Positions 1-9,300 of a stretch of DNA of 64,000 nt are shown in pieces. The notes beneath the pieces are model-generated. The model ran no database searches. It was not told where the DNA came from and saw nothing but the letters and a program-made list of their open reading frames with translations. Origin of the DNA: Calothrix sp. PCC 7716 (GTDB taxonomy: Bacteria; Cyanobacteriota; Cyanobacteriia; Cyanobacteriales; Nostocaceae); NCBI RefSeq assembly GCF_019977735.1, contig NZ_AP025018.1, positions 2,790,001 through 2,854,000 of the forward strand, written 5' to 3'. Each line of letters opens with the position of its first letter. Positions within the stretch are counted from its first letter, which is position 1. The position numbers and the translations under genes were made by a program.

Positions 1-473
1 ATTTGGATGAACTAGGAGATATTCGTACACTCCCAATTTGGGTTGCTGTAATGGTGTTGACTACACTGAGTGAAGCAGTGGCGCCAACAGAAGCAAGATA
101 TTTGCTCGAACGCTCACGACAAGAACCGGAAGTTTCAAGTGGCGCCGTACTTGAGGTGGTAACGTCGATAATGGTTTACAAGTTTGAACAACTGAGTAGA
201 AACGATATAGATACTATGTTAGGCATAACAATAAAGGAAACACGAGTTTACCAAGAAGCTAGAGAAGAAGGACGAGAAGAAGGACGAGAAGAACAAGCAG
301 TCAATTTCATCGCCCGTCTTTTAAAGAAACGATTTGGGCACTCACTATCTGAAGAGATGCGCGAGCGACTAGAGAATTTACCCTTACCTAATCTTGAAAG
401 TTTGAGTGAGGATTTATTGGATTTTAGTTCTTTCGCTGATTTACAACCTTGGTTGGACACGAAGGTAATTTGA
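1..473 (+). CDS. DUF2887/DUF4351 (Rpn-like nuclease) protein, C-terminal part
   Basis: The frame is open from the left edge, so the N-terminus lies outside the window and the TTG at 3 is not a credible start. The visible part begins with the DELGD...LPIWVAVMVL segment that follows the nuclease domain in DUF2887 proteins. It then has the YKFEQLSR..I..MLG linker, an acidic REEGREEGREE stretch, and the DUF4351 tail ending in LLDFSSFADLQPWL. The family is placed in the Rpn/PD-(D/E)XK transposase-like nucleases, which promote recombination. Two further copies of this tail follow within 1.2 kb. The family call is firm; activity cannot be judged without the catalytic domain. Confidence 0.8.
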   Translation, partial: LDELGDIRTLPIWVAVMVLTTLSEAVAPTEARYLLERSRQEPEVSSGAVLEVVTSIMVYKFEQLSRNDIDTMLGITIKETRVYQEAREEGREEGREEQAVNFIARLLKKRFGHSLSEEMRERLENLPLPNLESLSEDLLDFSSFADLQPWLDTKVI

Positions 474-527
474 TTTTCGCCTTGGCTTATGCATCCAAAC
501 ACTAAAAATATTATTACCAGGTGAAGA

Positions 528-779
528 ATGAAACGAGACTCAATATTTTACGAATTTTTTCAACAATATCCATCGATACTATTTCAATTACTTAAGACAC
601 CACCGCCCAATGCGGACGCTTACACATTTGATAGTGTTATTCTAAAAGAGTCGAAATTTGAAATTGATGGCATATTCTTGCCACCGGAAAGCAAAGAGCC
701 TGGAACTGTGTATTTTTGTGTTCGCGTAGCATGCCGTCAGGCACAGTGCAATTCCAGAAGGACGAGAGGTAAAATTTGA
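528..779 (+). pseudogene. DUF2887 protein N-terminus, broken
   Basis: The first 64 or so residues (MKRDSIFYEFFQQYPS...FEIDGIFLPP...VYF) are a typical DUF2887 N-terminus. After VYF, where the family continues with the VEVQF catalytic strand, the sequence turns into an unrelated Arg/Cys-rich tail and stops. A MITE-like element begins 23 bases later. A decayed DUF4351 tail lies beyond it at 1066-1305, so this is probably one gene that lost its middle and was interrupted. Confidence 0.75.
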
Positions 780-802
780 AGCAGAGGCGCCCGTTGTTTC
801 TG

Positions 803-1025
803 TAATTAGGGCTTGCTGAATAGAATTAAAACCTTTACCATGTAAGGGTTTCAAACATTTAGATTCCAAATAGACGCAAGAAAAAGGTGCCTACAGGCTC
901 AAAATCCGTGTATTTGGATGGAAAAATTAGGGCTTGATTTTTAAGCCAACCTCCGAAACAACCATTTTTTGTACTGTGAGCGCGTCTAGATTCATTTTGT
1001 GGAGTTTTTCAGCAACCCCTAATTA
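803..1025. mobile_element. MITE-like element with 18-bp terminal inverted repeats
   Basis: The ends are TAATTAGGGCTTGCTGAA (803-820) and the reverse complement of TAATTAGGGGTTGCTGAA (1008-1025), an 18-bp inverted repeat with one mismatch. The outer TAATTA is itself palindromic, so the true element may start at GGG with a short AT-rich target duplication. The 223-bp interior has no open frame of note. It sits inside the remains of a DUF2887 gene. A transposase with GGGCTTGCTGAA ends elsewhere in the genome would be the expected parent. Confidence 0.7.
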
Positions 1026-1065
1026 GCTTAACGGGAGCGCAAGTTTGAAAAATTAAGCTGAAAAG

Positions 1066-1305
1066 GTATAGATACTATGTTGGATATAACACGCTCAGGA
1101 AACACGAGTTTGTCGAGAAGCTAGAGAGGAGGAAGCCGCTGATGGTATCTTGAGCCAGTTGAAGAAAAGATTTAGGCAAAAAGTATCAGAAGATATGCGT
1201 GCGCTTTCTAGAAGTTTACCTCTAGCTACTCTACACAACTTAAGAGAGGCTTTACTAGATTTTAGTTCTTTAGCTGATTTACAACCTTGGTTGAAGGCTC
1301 AATAA
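1066..1305 (+). pseudogene. Decayed DUF4351 tail
   Basis: Translation across a frameshift gives IDTMLDIT, then REAREE, LSQLKKRF, and finally LREALLDFSSLADLQPWLKAQ and a stop. These are the landmarks of the DUF4351 tail seen intact at 1-473. The reading frame breaks near 1090-1110. It may be the 3' part of the gene whose N-terminus is at 528, cut off by the MITE at 803-1025. Confidence 0.7.
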
Positions 1306-1336
1306 ATTTTATCCCCTAACCCTTTTATTTTGGGTT

Positions 1337-1642
1337 ATGGGGACAATGGTTTACTTCACACGCGAACAATTGAGCGAAAAAGATGTGAATACTATGTCAT
1401 ACACAGCATTAATAAAGCACACACGAGTTTATCAAGAAGCTAGAGAAGAAGGACGAGAAGAACAAGCAGTTAATCTCATCGTCCGTCTTTTAAAGAAACG
1501 GTTTGGGCAGGAAGTATCTCTTGAGACGCGCGCGCAAATAGAGAGTTTATCGTTGCCAACTCTCGAAACTTTGAGTGAGGATTTATTGGATTTTACATCT
1601 TTCGTTGATTTACAACCTTGGTTGGACGCGAGGACAATCTAA
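1337..1642 (+). pseudogene. Short DUF4351-type tail (third copy)
   Basis: The 101-residue frame contains only the linker and tail of a DUF2887/DUF4351 protein: MVYFTREQLSEKD..TM, an acidic REEGREEQAVN segment, KKRFGQEVS, and LLDFTSFVDLQPWLDA. The nuclease domain is missing, so it is a 5'-truncated copy even though the frame is clean. It may still be expressed as a small acidic protein; nothing in the sequence indicates a function. A terminator-like hairpin follows at 1649-1680. Confidence 0.65.
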
Positions 1643-1648
1643 TTTTTC

Positions 1649-1680
1649 AAGCCCTCAATACCTTCTTCGGGGGCTTTTAA
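1649..1680 (+). terminator. Rho-independent-type terminator
   Basis: AAGCCC (1649-1654) pairs with GGGCTT (1671-1676) and is followed by TTTAA. It lies just after the stop of the 1337-1642 frame. Confidence 0.5.
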
Positions 1681-1726
1681 TCAGGATAAAATTTTAACTA
1701 GTAGTTTATGTCATTAAATTTGGTTA

Positions 1727-1755
1727 GTAGAGACGCGATTAAATCGCGTCTCTAC
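1727..1755. repeat. Dispersed palindrome, GTAGAGACGCGAT family
   Basis: Arms GTAGAGACGCGATT and AATCGCGTCTCTAC (14 bp) are separated by one base. Related copies are at 16901-16950 (decayed), 23528-23555, 36015-36042 and 46900-46926, always between genes. The rest of the 1756-1863 spacer shows nothing I recognise. Confidence 0.8.
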
Positions 1756-1863
1756 AATATTTTTTTATTTACGCTGGACTACTTGCGGCGCCCATTTGGG
1801 AACAATAACAATATCCGGCGCCTGCGCGTGAATATTTTATACGTGTATTATTGAACAAAAATT

Positions 1864-2622
1864 ATGAAAATGAAACTTGCCTATATTACAGAATATGACG
1901 TACTAGACAAAACATCGTGGTCAAGAAACCATCAAGGACTTTGTGCAGCAGGTAACTACATAGGGCACCAGCTAACCGAGCAAGATGTATCAATAGACTA
2001 TATCGGCGCCCTTGCTAAAAAATATAAAATTATAACAAGAGCAAAGTGGAGCATATACAGGAATATATATAAAAAAGATTATTACCGTTCTTACGAGCCA
2101 TTAATATCTAAAAACTATGCACGTCAAATCGAACAAAAATTAAAACAATCAAACGCCTCGATAGCATTGTGTCCAGAAAATATAGTACCAATAGCCTATG
2201 TTGAATGTAAACAGCCCTTAGTGTTGTGGACAGATGCAACATTGAGTTCGCTGATAAAGTTTTATCGACACATGGAAAACTTGTGCGATGAGAACATCAA
2301 AAACATCTACAAAATGGAAGCATCAGCACTTCACAGATGTGATTTAATAATGTATACATCAGAATGGGCGGCACAAACGGCAATTAAAACTTATGGTATA
2401 GACTCATGTAAAGTAAAAGTCATACCTTGGGGTGCCAACATTGAGTGTAATCGCACGTTAGATGATATACACACTATAATCAAAGCGAAAAAGCCAAGTC
2501 CATGTAAATTACTATTTATTGGCGTTGACTGGGTAAGAAAGGGAGGCGATACTGCACTTGAGGTAGTTAAAGAATTAAACGAGAATAGGTTGGATAGTAC
2601 TGAGAGTACGTGTATTCACTGA
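1864..2622 (+). pseudogene. GT-B glycosyltransferase (family 1/4), truncated
   Basis: The 252-residue frame matches the N-terminal domain of a GT-B fold glycosyltransferase (LAYITEYDVLD..SWS, DLIMYTSEWAA, VKVIPWGANIE) and enters the C-terminal donor-binding domain at LLFIGVDWVRKGGDTALEV. It then runs into an unrelated tail and stops about 130 residues early. A matching C-terminal tail in another frame survives at 2655-2747, so most of the donor domain has been deleted. It lies at the edge of a polysaccharide locus and probably once added a sugar to an exopolysaccharide. Confidence 0.75.
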
Positions 2623-2654
2623 TGTTAAACTATGATAATTACATAACACTAGTA

Positions 2655-2747
2655 TTATCATCATTCGAGCAATATCAAGCACGCTTAAATTGTAAAGTTG
2701 CTGTTAAAGCTGCCAAGCGTCTTATGAGTAAGTTAGCAAATTTATGA
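2655..2747 (+). pseudogene. Glycosyltransferase C-terminal tail remnant
   Basis: This frame reads LSSFEQYQARLN, then KVAVKAAKRLMSKLANL and a stop. That is the usual end of GT-B glycosyltransferases (F..Y..RLNW..A...). It is in a different frame from 1864-2622 and lacks a start, so it is the detached end of that gene. Confidence 0.65.
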
Positions 2748-2871
2748 AGATTGTGTTATCTTGATAGTATCTTTAATTTAAAAATTACGCGAATATACTG
2801 AAGCTACCTGTTATTAAGTGGTTCTAAGATATAAGTAGTTCTTACCAATAAGTAGCTAGCACATATCAATT

Positions 2872-3864
2872 ATGCCCATCATTAGCGTAATTATACCAGT
2901 CTACAATGCTCAAAAAACTATCAAAAGAACAATTGAGAGTGTATTAAGACAATCATTTACTGATTTTGAATTAATTATTATCAATGCAGATTCTACGGAC
3001 TCGACGCTCGAAATTATTTCGCAAATAAAGGACTCTCGACTACAAGTATATTGTTACCCAAAAGCAAATGTTGCAGTTAATCGTAACCGTGGCTTTGAAC
3101 ATGCAACAGGTGAGTTTGTTACTTTTGTGGATGCTGATGACCTTTGGACATTTGATAAACTTGAACTTCAGTATAAAGCATTGCTAGAAAATTCTAATGC
3201 CGCAGTTGCATACAGCTATACAGATGCTATTGATGAAGATGATAACTTTTTACGCCCTTGCAGCCGCGCGTCTTGGAATGGGGATGTTTTTTCTAAGTTG
3301 CTTTTAAATAATTTTATTGCTAGTGGTTCTAATATAATGGTACGCAGTAGCGCGTTTACAGAAGTCAATGGTTTTGATTGTGTACTAACTAACTGTCAAG
3401 ATTACGATTTATGTGTACGTTTAGGCGCCAGGTATAATTTTGTTGCTGTAGAGAAAGTACAAATTTTGTATCGTCAGATAGCAAATTCAATGTCTTCTAA
3501 TGTTTTGGGGTTAGAGAAATCTTGCTTGAAAGTAATTGAAAGAGCTTTTGCTGAAGAGAAAGCTCTGCCATATAAGCATCTTAAAAAATACAGACTCGCA
3601 AATATGTATAAATATTTGAGTTGTAAAGCGCTGGCAGAAATACCAGGAAAACACAATACTTTCCAAGCTACAAGGCTTATTTGGCAAACTGTGATATCAG
3701 ACCCTACTCTCTTGCTCAAGCCAATAATATACAAAGCTTTATTGAAATTGGCTATAATGTCGCTTATACCTCCCAAAAGTGCTTCAAAGTTGCTAAATAA
3801 ATTTCCTCGTCTTTCAAATACAAGTACATTTTTCGGTTACATCAAAGTCAACTATCGCTACTAA
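2872..3864 (+). CDS. GT2 family glycosyltransferase
   Basis: This is a full-length GT-A fold glycosyltransferase of 330 residues. The N-terminus ISVIIPVYNAQ is the nucleotide-sugar binding strand and VDADD (about 86-90) is the metal-binding DXD. NGFD...QDYDLCVRL near 165-185 is the acceptor and catalytic region. The usual NDGSTD loop reads NADSTD here, so the first Asp is Ala. It is a clear paralogue of the protein at 15875-16858 on the other side of the hps genes. The probable role is transfer of one sugar during exopolysaccharide assembly on the cytoplasmic face of the membrane. The sugar cannot be told from sequence. Confidence 0.85.
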   Translation: MPIISVIIPVYNAQKTIKRTIESVLRQSFTDFELIIINADSTDSTLEIISQIKDSRLQVYCYPKANVAVNRNRGFEHATGEFVTFVDADDLWTFDKLELQYKALLENSNAAVAYSYTDAIDEDDNFLRPCSRASWNGDVFSKLLLNNFIASGSNIMVRSSAFTEVNGFDCVLTNCQDYDLCVRLGARYNFVAVEKVQILYRQIANSMSSNVLGLEKSCLKVIERAFAEEKALPYKHLKKYRLANMYKYLSCKALAEIPGKHNTFQATRLIWQTVISDPTLLLKPIIYKALLKLAIMSLIPPKSASKLLNKFPRLSNTSTFFGYIKVNYRY

Positions 3865-4016
3865 TGAGCTTTTTCATCTTCATGCAATAATACTTGATTA
3901 AGACATTAACTTAAAATTAATCTCCGGTGGATTAAAGTTATTGATCGAGTACTATTGCATCTTCATGTTAATACCATAATTTAAATATCAAGCTGTAATA
4001 ACTGTATAAATTAGCT

Positions 4017-4106
4017 TTATCATCGTTCCAGCAGTATCAAACACGGTTAAATTAGAAAGTCGCTCTTGAAGGCGCCATGCATTTAATAAGCAATTTAGTA
4101 AACTAA
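4017..4106 (+). pseudogene. Second glycosyltransferase tail remnant
   Basis: This frame reads LSSFQQYQTRLN, a TAG where Trp is expected, then KVALEGAMHLISNLVN and TAA. It matches the GT tail at 2655-2747 at both DNA and protein level. A second GT-B gene has therefore been lost here, leaving only its end. The remainder of the 3865-4258 spacer holds nothing I recognise. Confidence 0.6.
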
Positions 4107-4258
4107 CGGAGAGCGGAACGTATACTTGTAGTTCCTAGTTAAATTATACGTGTTTACACGCTAGTTAAAAGATTAATGAATACATATTATATAGTTAATA
4201 AGACAACTTAGCTGCTTATTATAACGTTTTATACTTAGCATTATTGTATATTTTAGCT

Positions 4259-5779
4259 ATGAGCTTTACAAGAATTATTCCAAAAGTAAAGTGGTTGGAA
4301 ACTAAGTTTTTTCCTAATGTTCCTAAATTGACTAGACTAAAATTATTTTTTCGTCCTGTTTCCGGATGGTCGATGCATGTAAAGCCTTATGATGGATACG
4401 AGCAAGATGATATTAAAATCAAAAACTTATTTCTTACAACTACAGAACACCCTAGAGAATTGAATTTACGCTACAAAGCACTTTTTGAGTATTTCGCAAA
4501 TGGATTTATTAAATACCGTTCAGTTAATGGTGCATCTGTTTTTTATCCTGGAACTAGAAGTATACATGGTCTGACTATAGAGGGTTTGGAAGGTTTTGCT
4601 CGCTTTTTTCCACTTGTCGCAGCTTGGGTTGCATCAGGAAATGACGAAGTTATTCAGCTTGGAGGGGAAGAAGTTGAGTTAGTTAAAGTTTTACGTCAAG
4701 GAATAATTGCAGGGACTGACCCACAAAATATAGAATACTGGGGTCATATAAATAGCTTAGACCAGCGAATTGTAGAAGCCGCAGATATTGCTCTTGGTCT
4801 ATGGATTAGCCGTGAGTATCTTTGGTCTGTATTATCTAATGAGGAGAAAAGCAAAGTTATTGCTTGGCTTGAACCAGTAGCATATAAAAAGGTATACGAA
4901 AATAATTGGTTACTGTTTCCTGTTATAATTTTGAAGTTTTTACAAAGTGTAGGAATTAATAATTTAAAATTAGAAGAAGTTATCAAAGAACGATACGAAA
5001 AATTCAAGAAAAACTATATTGGAGAAGGTTGGTTTAACGACCCTCCCAAAGGAGTTGATTATTATAATGCCTGGGCAATTCATTATAGTTTATTCTGGAT
5101 AGACCAAATTGATTCTAGCTTTGACCATGATTTTATCAAAATAACTCATCAGGAGTTTATTGAGTTTTACAAACACTTATTTAGTAAAAATGGATTTCCT
5201 GTAATGGGGAGAAGTGTATGCTATCGAATGGCTGCTCCTGCTCCATTAATTACAGGAACACTACTAGCTCCTGAAGTTATTAAACCCGGTCTTGCCTATC
5301 GTGCTTTAGATTTAACTTGGCGTTTTTTTGTAGAAAAAGATTCTTTACAGTATGGTAGCGTGACTCAAGGCTTCTGTTGTAAAGATTTGAGTGTTCTTGA
5401 TAAGTATTCGGGTTCGGGTAGTTGCTTATGGTCTTTAAGGTCTTTAACTGCGGCTTTTTACGTTAGTAAGTTTATTCCTTTTTGGCAATCTTTCTCAGAA
5501 AAACTACCGATAGAAATTTCTGATTTCTCTGTTGTAAATGATTCTATTGGTTGGAAAATTAAAGGTAACTATTCTACACAAACAATAGAGATTTATCTAT
5601 TAAAGGAGCAAGGTAACAAAAAACCTAGGCTTAAGAAATATGGAATATTCAATCAGGTTCTTGAAGTGTGGTTCAAACGTCCTTTTCGTCCTGATAACTA
5701 TAAAGCATTATATAGGCGCCCTGTTTATTCTACTGCTTCTACAATTGTAAAGTGCAATAAAAGTAAATTCAAAGAGTAA
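4259..5779 (+). CDS. DUF2264 domain protein, possible polysaccharide-active enzyme
   Basis: I place this 506-residue protein in DUF2264 from its family landmarks: LEGFARFFPL (about 110), AGTDPQNIEYWG (about 152), DQRIVEAADIALGL, NNWLLFPV, and an aromatic segment FPVMGRSVCYR near 325. Tryptophans and tyrosines are scattered through an all-helical protein, as in alpha/alpha-toroid carbohydrate-active enzymes. There is no signal peptide. I chose the ATG at 4259 over the TTG at 4244. It sits between glycosyltransferases and hpsA, so trimming or modifying the exopolysaccharide is a reasonable inference. No catalytic residue can be assigned. Confidence 0.7.
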   Translation: MSFTRIIPKVKWLETKFFPNVPKLTRLKLFFRPVSGWSMHVKPYDGYEQDDIKIKNLFLTTTEHPRELNLRYKALFEYFANGFIKYRSVNGASVFYPGTRSIHGLTIEGLEGFARFFPLVAAWVASGNDEVIQLGGEEVELVKVLRQGIIAGTDPQNIEYWGHINSLDQRIVEAADIALGLWISREYLWSVLSNEEKSKVIAWLEPVAYKKVYENNWLLFPVIILKFLQSVGINNLKLEEVIKERYEKFKKNYIGEGWFNDPPKGVDYYNAWAIHYSLFWIDQIDSSFDHDFIKITHQEFIEFYKHLFSKNGFPVMGRSVCYRMAAPAPLITGTLLAPEVIKPGLAYRALDLTWRFFVEKDSLQYGSVTQGFCCKDLSVLDKYSGSGSCLWSLRSLTAAFYVSKFIPFWQSFSEKLPIEISDFSVVNDSIGWKIKGNYSTQTIEIYLLKEQGNKKPRLKKYGIFNQVLEVWFKRPFRPDNYKALYRRPVYSTASTIVKCNKSKFKE

Positions 5780-6332
5780 ATTAAATTTTATTTTAGTTCC
5801 TATCTCGTGGTACTACCCGAAGATAAGCATGAGCAATATCGAATTACATATTGCCATTGCAAAGCTTTGAGGCTTTATAAATCCTTCATATAGTTCACCA
5901 ATAAAGATGTTTAATGTGTCATTATCTTGTGCCACGACAATCCAGTGTGATGTTTTCACAAGCAACTGATATGTTTTAGCTCGCTAGTGGGTAACATAAG
6001 TCTACTCTCCTAATAACTTTTCACAAGTCCGTCTTGTGTAGAGTTGATCTTTCACAAAGTTAATGTAAAGTTATGGCATTATTATTCTCTCTCGGCTATA
6101 AATCTATTAGTACATATGAAATCCTCATTAACCCGAAAATTTTCTATAAGTACTATGAATTGGACATTATGTAAGTTTTTTTTAAACTATCTTTATTTGT
6201 TTAGCTTAACAGGGGGCAGGGTCAAAAACTTGTCTTTGCAAACAAGCCTATGGTTGTTTGTTTATTTCACGTAAACATAATCTCAGAAAACATTTTTACA
6301 AAAAAATTTATTCAATTGGCAGGAAAGGGGCT
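5780..6332. other. Leader and spacer upstream of hpsA
   Basis: This stretch of about 550 bases, AT-rich, holds no convincing gene; the open frame at 6044-6274 lacks coding character. It must carry the promoter and leader of the hps genes. I could not pick a -10/-35 pair with confidence. An AGGAAAGGGG ribosome binding site at 6321-6330 precedes the ATG at 6333. Confidence 0.5.
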
Positions 6333-9300
6333 ATGTCTCGAAATCGCAAGTTAGTCAGGGCTATCCGGAAGTACTATAGAACTATTTACAGCACTGTCAC
6401 TAGACTCAGAAAGCTGTTATTGTGGTTATTGCAATATTTACTGCTTGTAAAGAAAAAACCAAGGTCGGCAAATGCAGGTTTTGTCTTGCCTACAGTCGCA
6501 ATGGTTTCAATAGTTGTAGTGTTGCTAACTATGGCGATTTTATTCCGCTCATTTGAACGCTCTCAAAATGCAAGTAATGTTCGTGTCAATGAAGCTGTTT
6601 TGAGAGCCGCGACTCCTGCACTTGATAGAGCTAAAGCGAAAATAAGCGAATTATTTGCTGACCCGTCATTGCCACGTGCTGTTCCGTCAAATGCAACTCT
6701 TTATAATACTTTAACATCCAAAATAGATGTATACACTTTAGGTGATGAAACACCTTTAACTTTAGCTACAAACTTAGATGCAAATGCAGAAATTACATCT
6801 CGAAATGATGGACCACTAGAAAATAAAGAAATTTTGGAAACCGCTTGGAAATTCCCCGTAGACACAGATAATGATGGTAAATTTGACAGCTATACTCTCT
6901 ACGGTATTTATTTCCGAACTCCACCCCAAAATGGTGTTAACCCGACTCGAAATCGTATTTCACTTGATGCTAGAACACCGCCTATGCTCTCTGGCAGAGC
7001 GGGCAATGCTTGTGATGCACAAGGAGATACAAGTGCCAGCTTAGTTGGTAATTCTGGTTGGTATAAAATGCAAACAGGAGAATTAAAAAAGAGCTTCTTT
7101 GTTTACGCTGCGACAGTTCCTATTTCTCAAGTTCCACTAAACAATGGAAGTCCAGATAGTAAATATGAGCAGTACAAAGGAAATAAAAGTTTTTCAGCAA
7201 TCGAATTACAACAAGACCGTACTCAGTTACCTATTACAAACAATGCTGTTGTTTATGAGGATGACTTGGACATTACACCAGGTCCAAAATTTCGCTTGAA
7301 TGGACGTGTGTTTACCAATAGTAACTTAATGATAGGAAAGGCAAGTTCGCCAGGTTTATTTCCGATTACGCTATTCCAAGTAAGTAGTAAAGACTCTTGT
7401 TATTATGAGCGAGAAAACGGCAAGATAATTGTTGGTGGAAATTTAGCTGGTGCTGGTCCTGTCGAAGCAACAGATAGCGGTGGAGACGAAATTCATTTAT
7501 TTAGGGAAAATAATTCACCAGATACAAGTAAAAAACTTTCATCTACAAATAAATCAACCACTGACGCTCCAAATCAAGTTGCTTATAACAGCCAAGCTTA
7601 TGCCGAACGTATTGATTTATTGGTAACGGCACAATTTGCTCGAAATCAAAGTACTGACCCAACTGAAGTAACAGATAATATTACCAGACGAAGGTCTAAT
7701 GACCCTAGTTTGAACTTTAATAGAGTACGTCGAGACGAGATAGAAAATTATTTTAGAAAACGTACTAGGCGAGTACCATTTAAAGAGGTTCTCTACACTA
7801 ATCCTCCTACGCCTGCTACTACTGGTTTTACGACAGCAAATGTCCTACAAGGAACAGAAACTGGAGTTCCCAATGACAAACTGCGACCTCCCAATGAGTG
7901 GATATATCCCCAAGCAGTAACAGTTCCAAGCCAAAGACTGAATTTAGCTCCTGCACAATTACCAGCAACAGACCCAGAACTAGTTGAAAGAAGCCCTTCT
8001 GAGGAAAGACTGCTAGCTGATCGTATTCTTATTGGTAACAACTTGCCTGAACTTAGATGGGATAACACTAAGCAAGAGTTCGTTGGAGAAGAAGAAAATG
8101 AAGACATTACGGGTCAGAAATGGAAAGACACCAGTGGAAATGACACAAGTAACACACGTTATAGAAATACTCGTGTTAAACAACTAGCTGACTTGGGTGT
8201 AACTGAACGCGATGGTTTTTGGGAAAATTCCGCAGCTTCGCCAAGACTTAACGTTCTTGATGTTGTAGGTGGTTTAAGAATAGTTACTGGCGCCGGAGTA
8301 TATAGAAGCGCTGATTCATTTCTACCTACACCTCCACGACCTGCTAACAATCCAAACACAACTGGGAACGAAAATGCTGCTCCTGTAGTTTGGTCGGATG
8401 CAATGCCTATGGTTGTGCCAAATCCAGCCAACCCTGCTCAACAGTCGCGTGGTCACTTGGTTATGCGTGCTTCAGCAGTCTACCATTACAATAGAGATGC
8501 CTACGATCCTCGAAATACCACACCGGATAGGTTTCAAACTCCAATAGCCTGTGTAAGTAGCTACTACAATCCTACTAGTCAAAATACTGCAACAACTCCT
8601 GGTTTTAATCCTCGAAACCCCGCAACTGTAGAAGCATCTAATAATGGTGTTAGTTACGCAGCACCTACAACCACAGCAGCAAGTATTACTAGAGGTATTT
8701 CTCTAAATGCAAATGGTTTATTTGATACAGTTGCCGAAGATGTAACGAATAGTGGATTAAGCTTGGTAGAGCGCTTAAAGTATCAAGCTAACTTAGTATT
8801 TCCTAACGGTCGCATCGTTAACCCACTACTTTGGCAAGCACTTCAAAAGCCCAGCACAGAAAATTTAACTCTAGCTGAACAATCAGCAATTGATTCAACA
8901 ATCTGTGCAATACAAATAGCTGATGGCAGCCTTAGCCCTAATAGTGCAATTATTCCAGATAACGCGATCAGAGAGATAGCTTTTCTTGATGCAAGACAAA
9001 TTAAAGCTATAGATGCAGGCGCACCTTCAGGAGCATATGATTTAGAAATTGAAGAGCGCCAGCCCTTAGAAATTCGTGCGACACAAATAGACCTAAATTT
9101 ACTTCGCACCACATCGATTACAGGTACTTGGGCAAACGAGTATCTTTTACCTAATAGTGGTGTAATCTACGCGACTCGCGATGATGCTCAACCAGATCGG
9201 AGCAATCCAACTAGCGCTAACGTCAGCGCAACAGACTACAGGCTCGACCCAACTCGTCGTCCTAACGCTATCATGCTGATCAACGGTAGTAATTTAAGTC

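Noticed and set aside
3474-3776. Minus-strand frame opposite the first GT2
   Set aside because: Antisense shadow of a well-supported glycosyltransferase.
6044-6274. 76-residue frame upstream of hpsA
   Set aside because: No family resemblance, AT-rich random-like composition, and it overlaps the likely hps leader.
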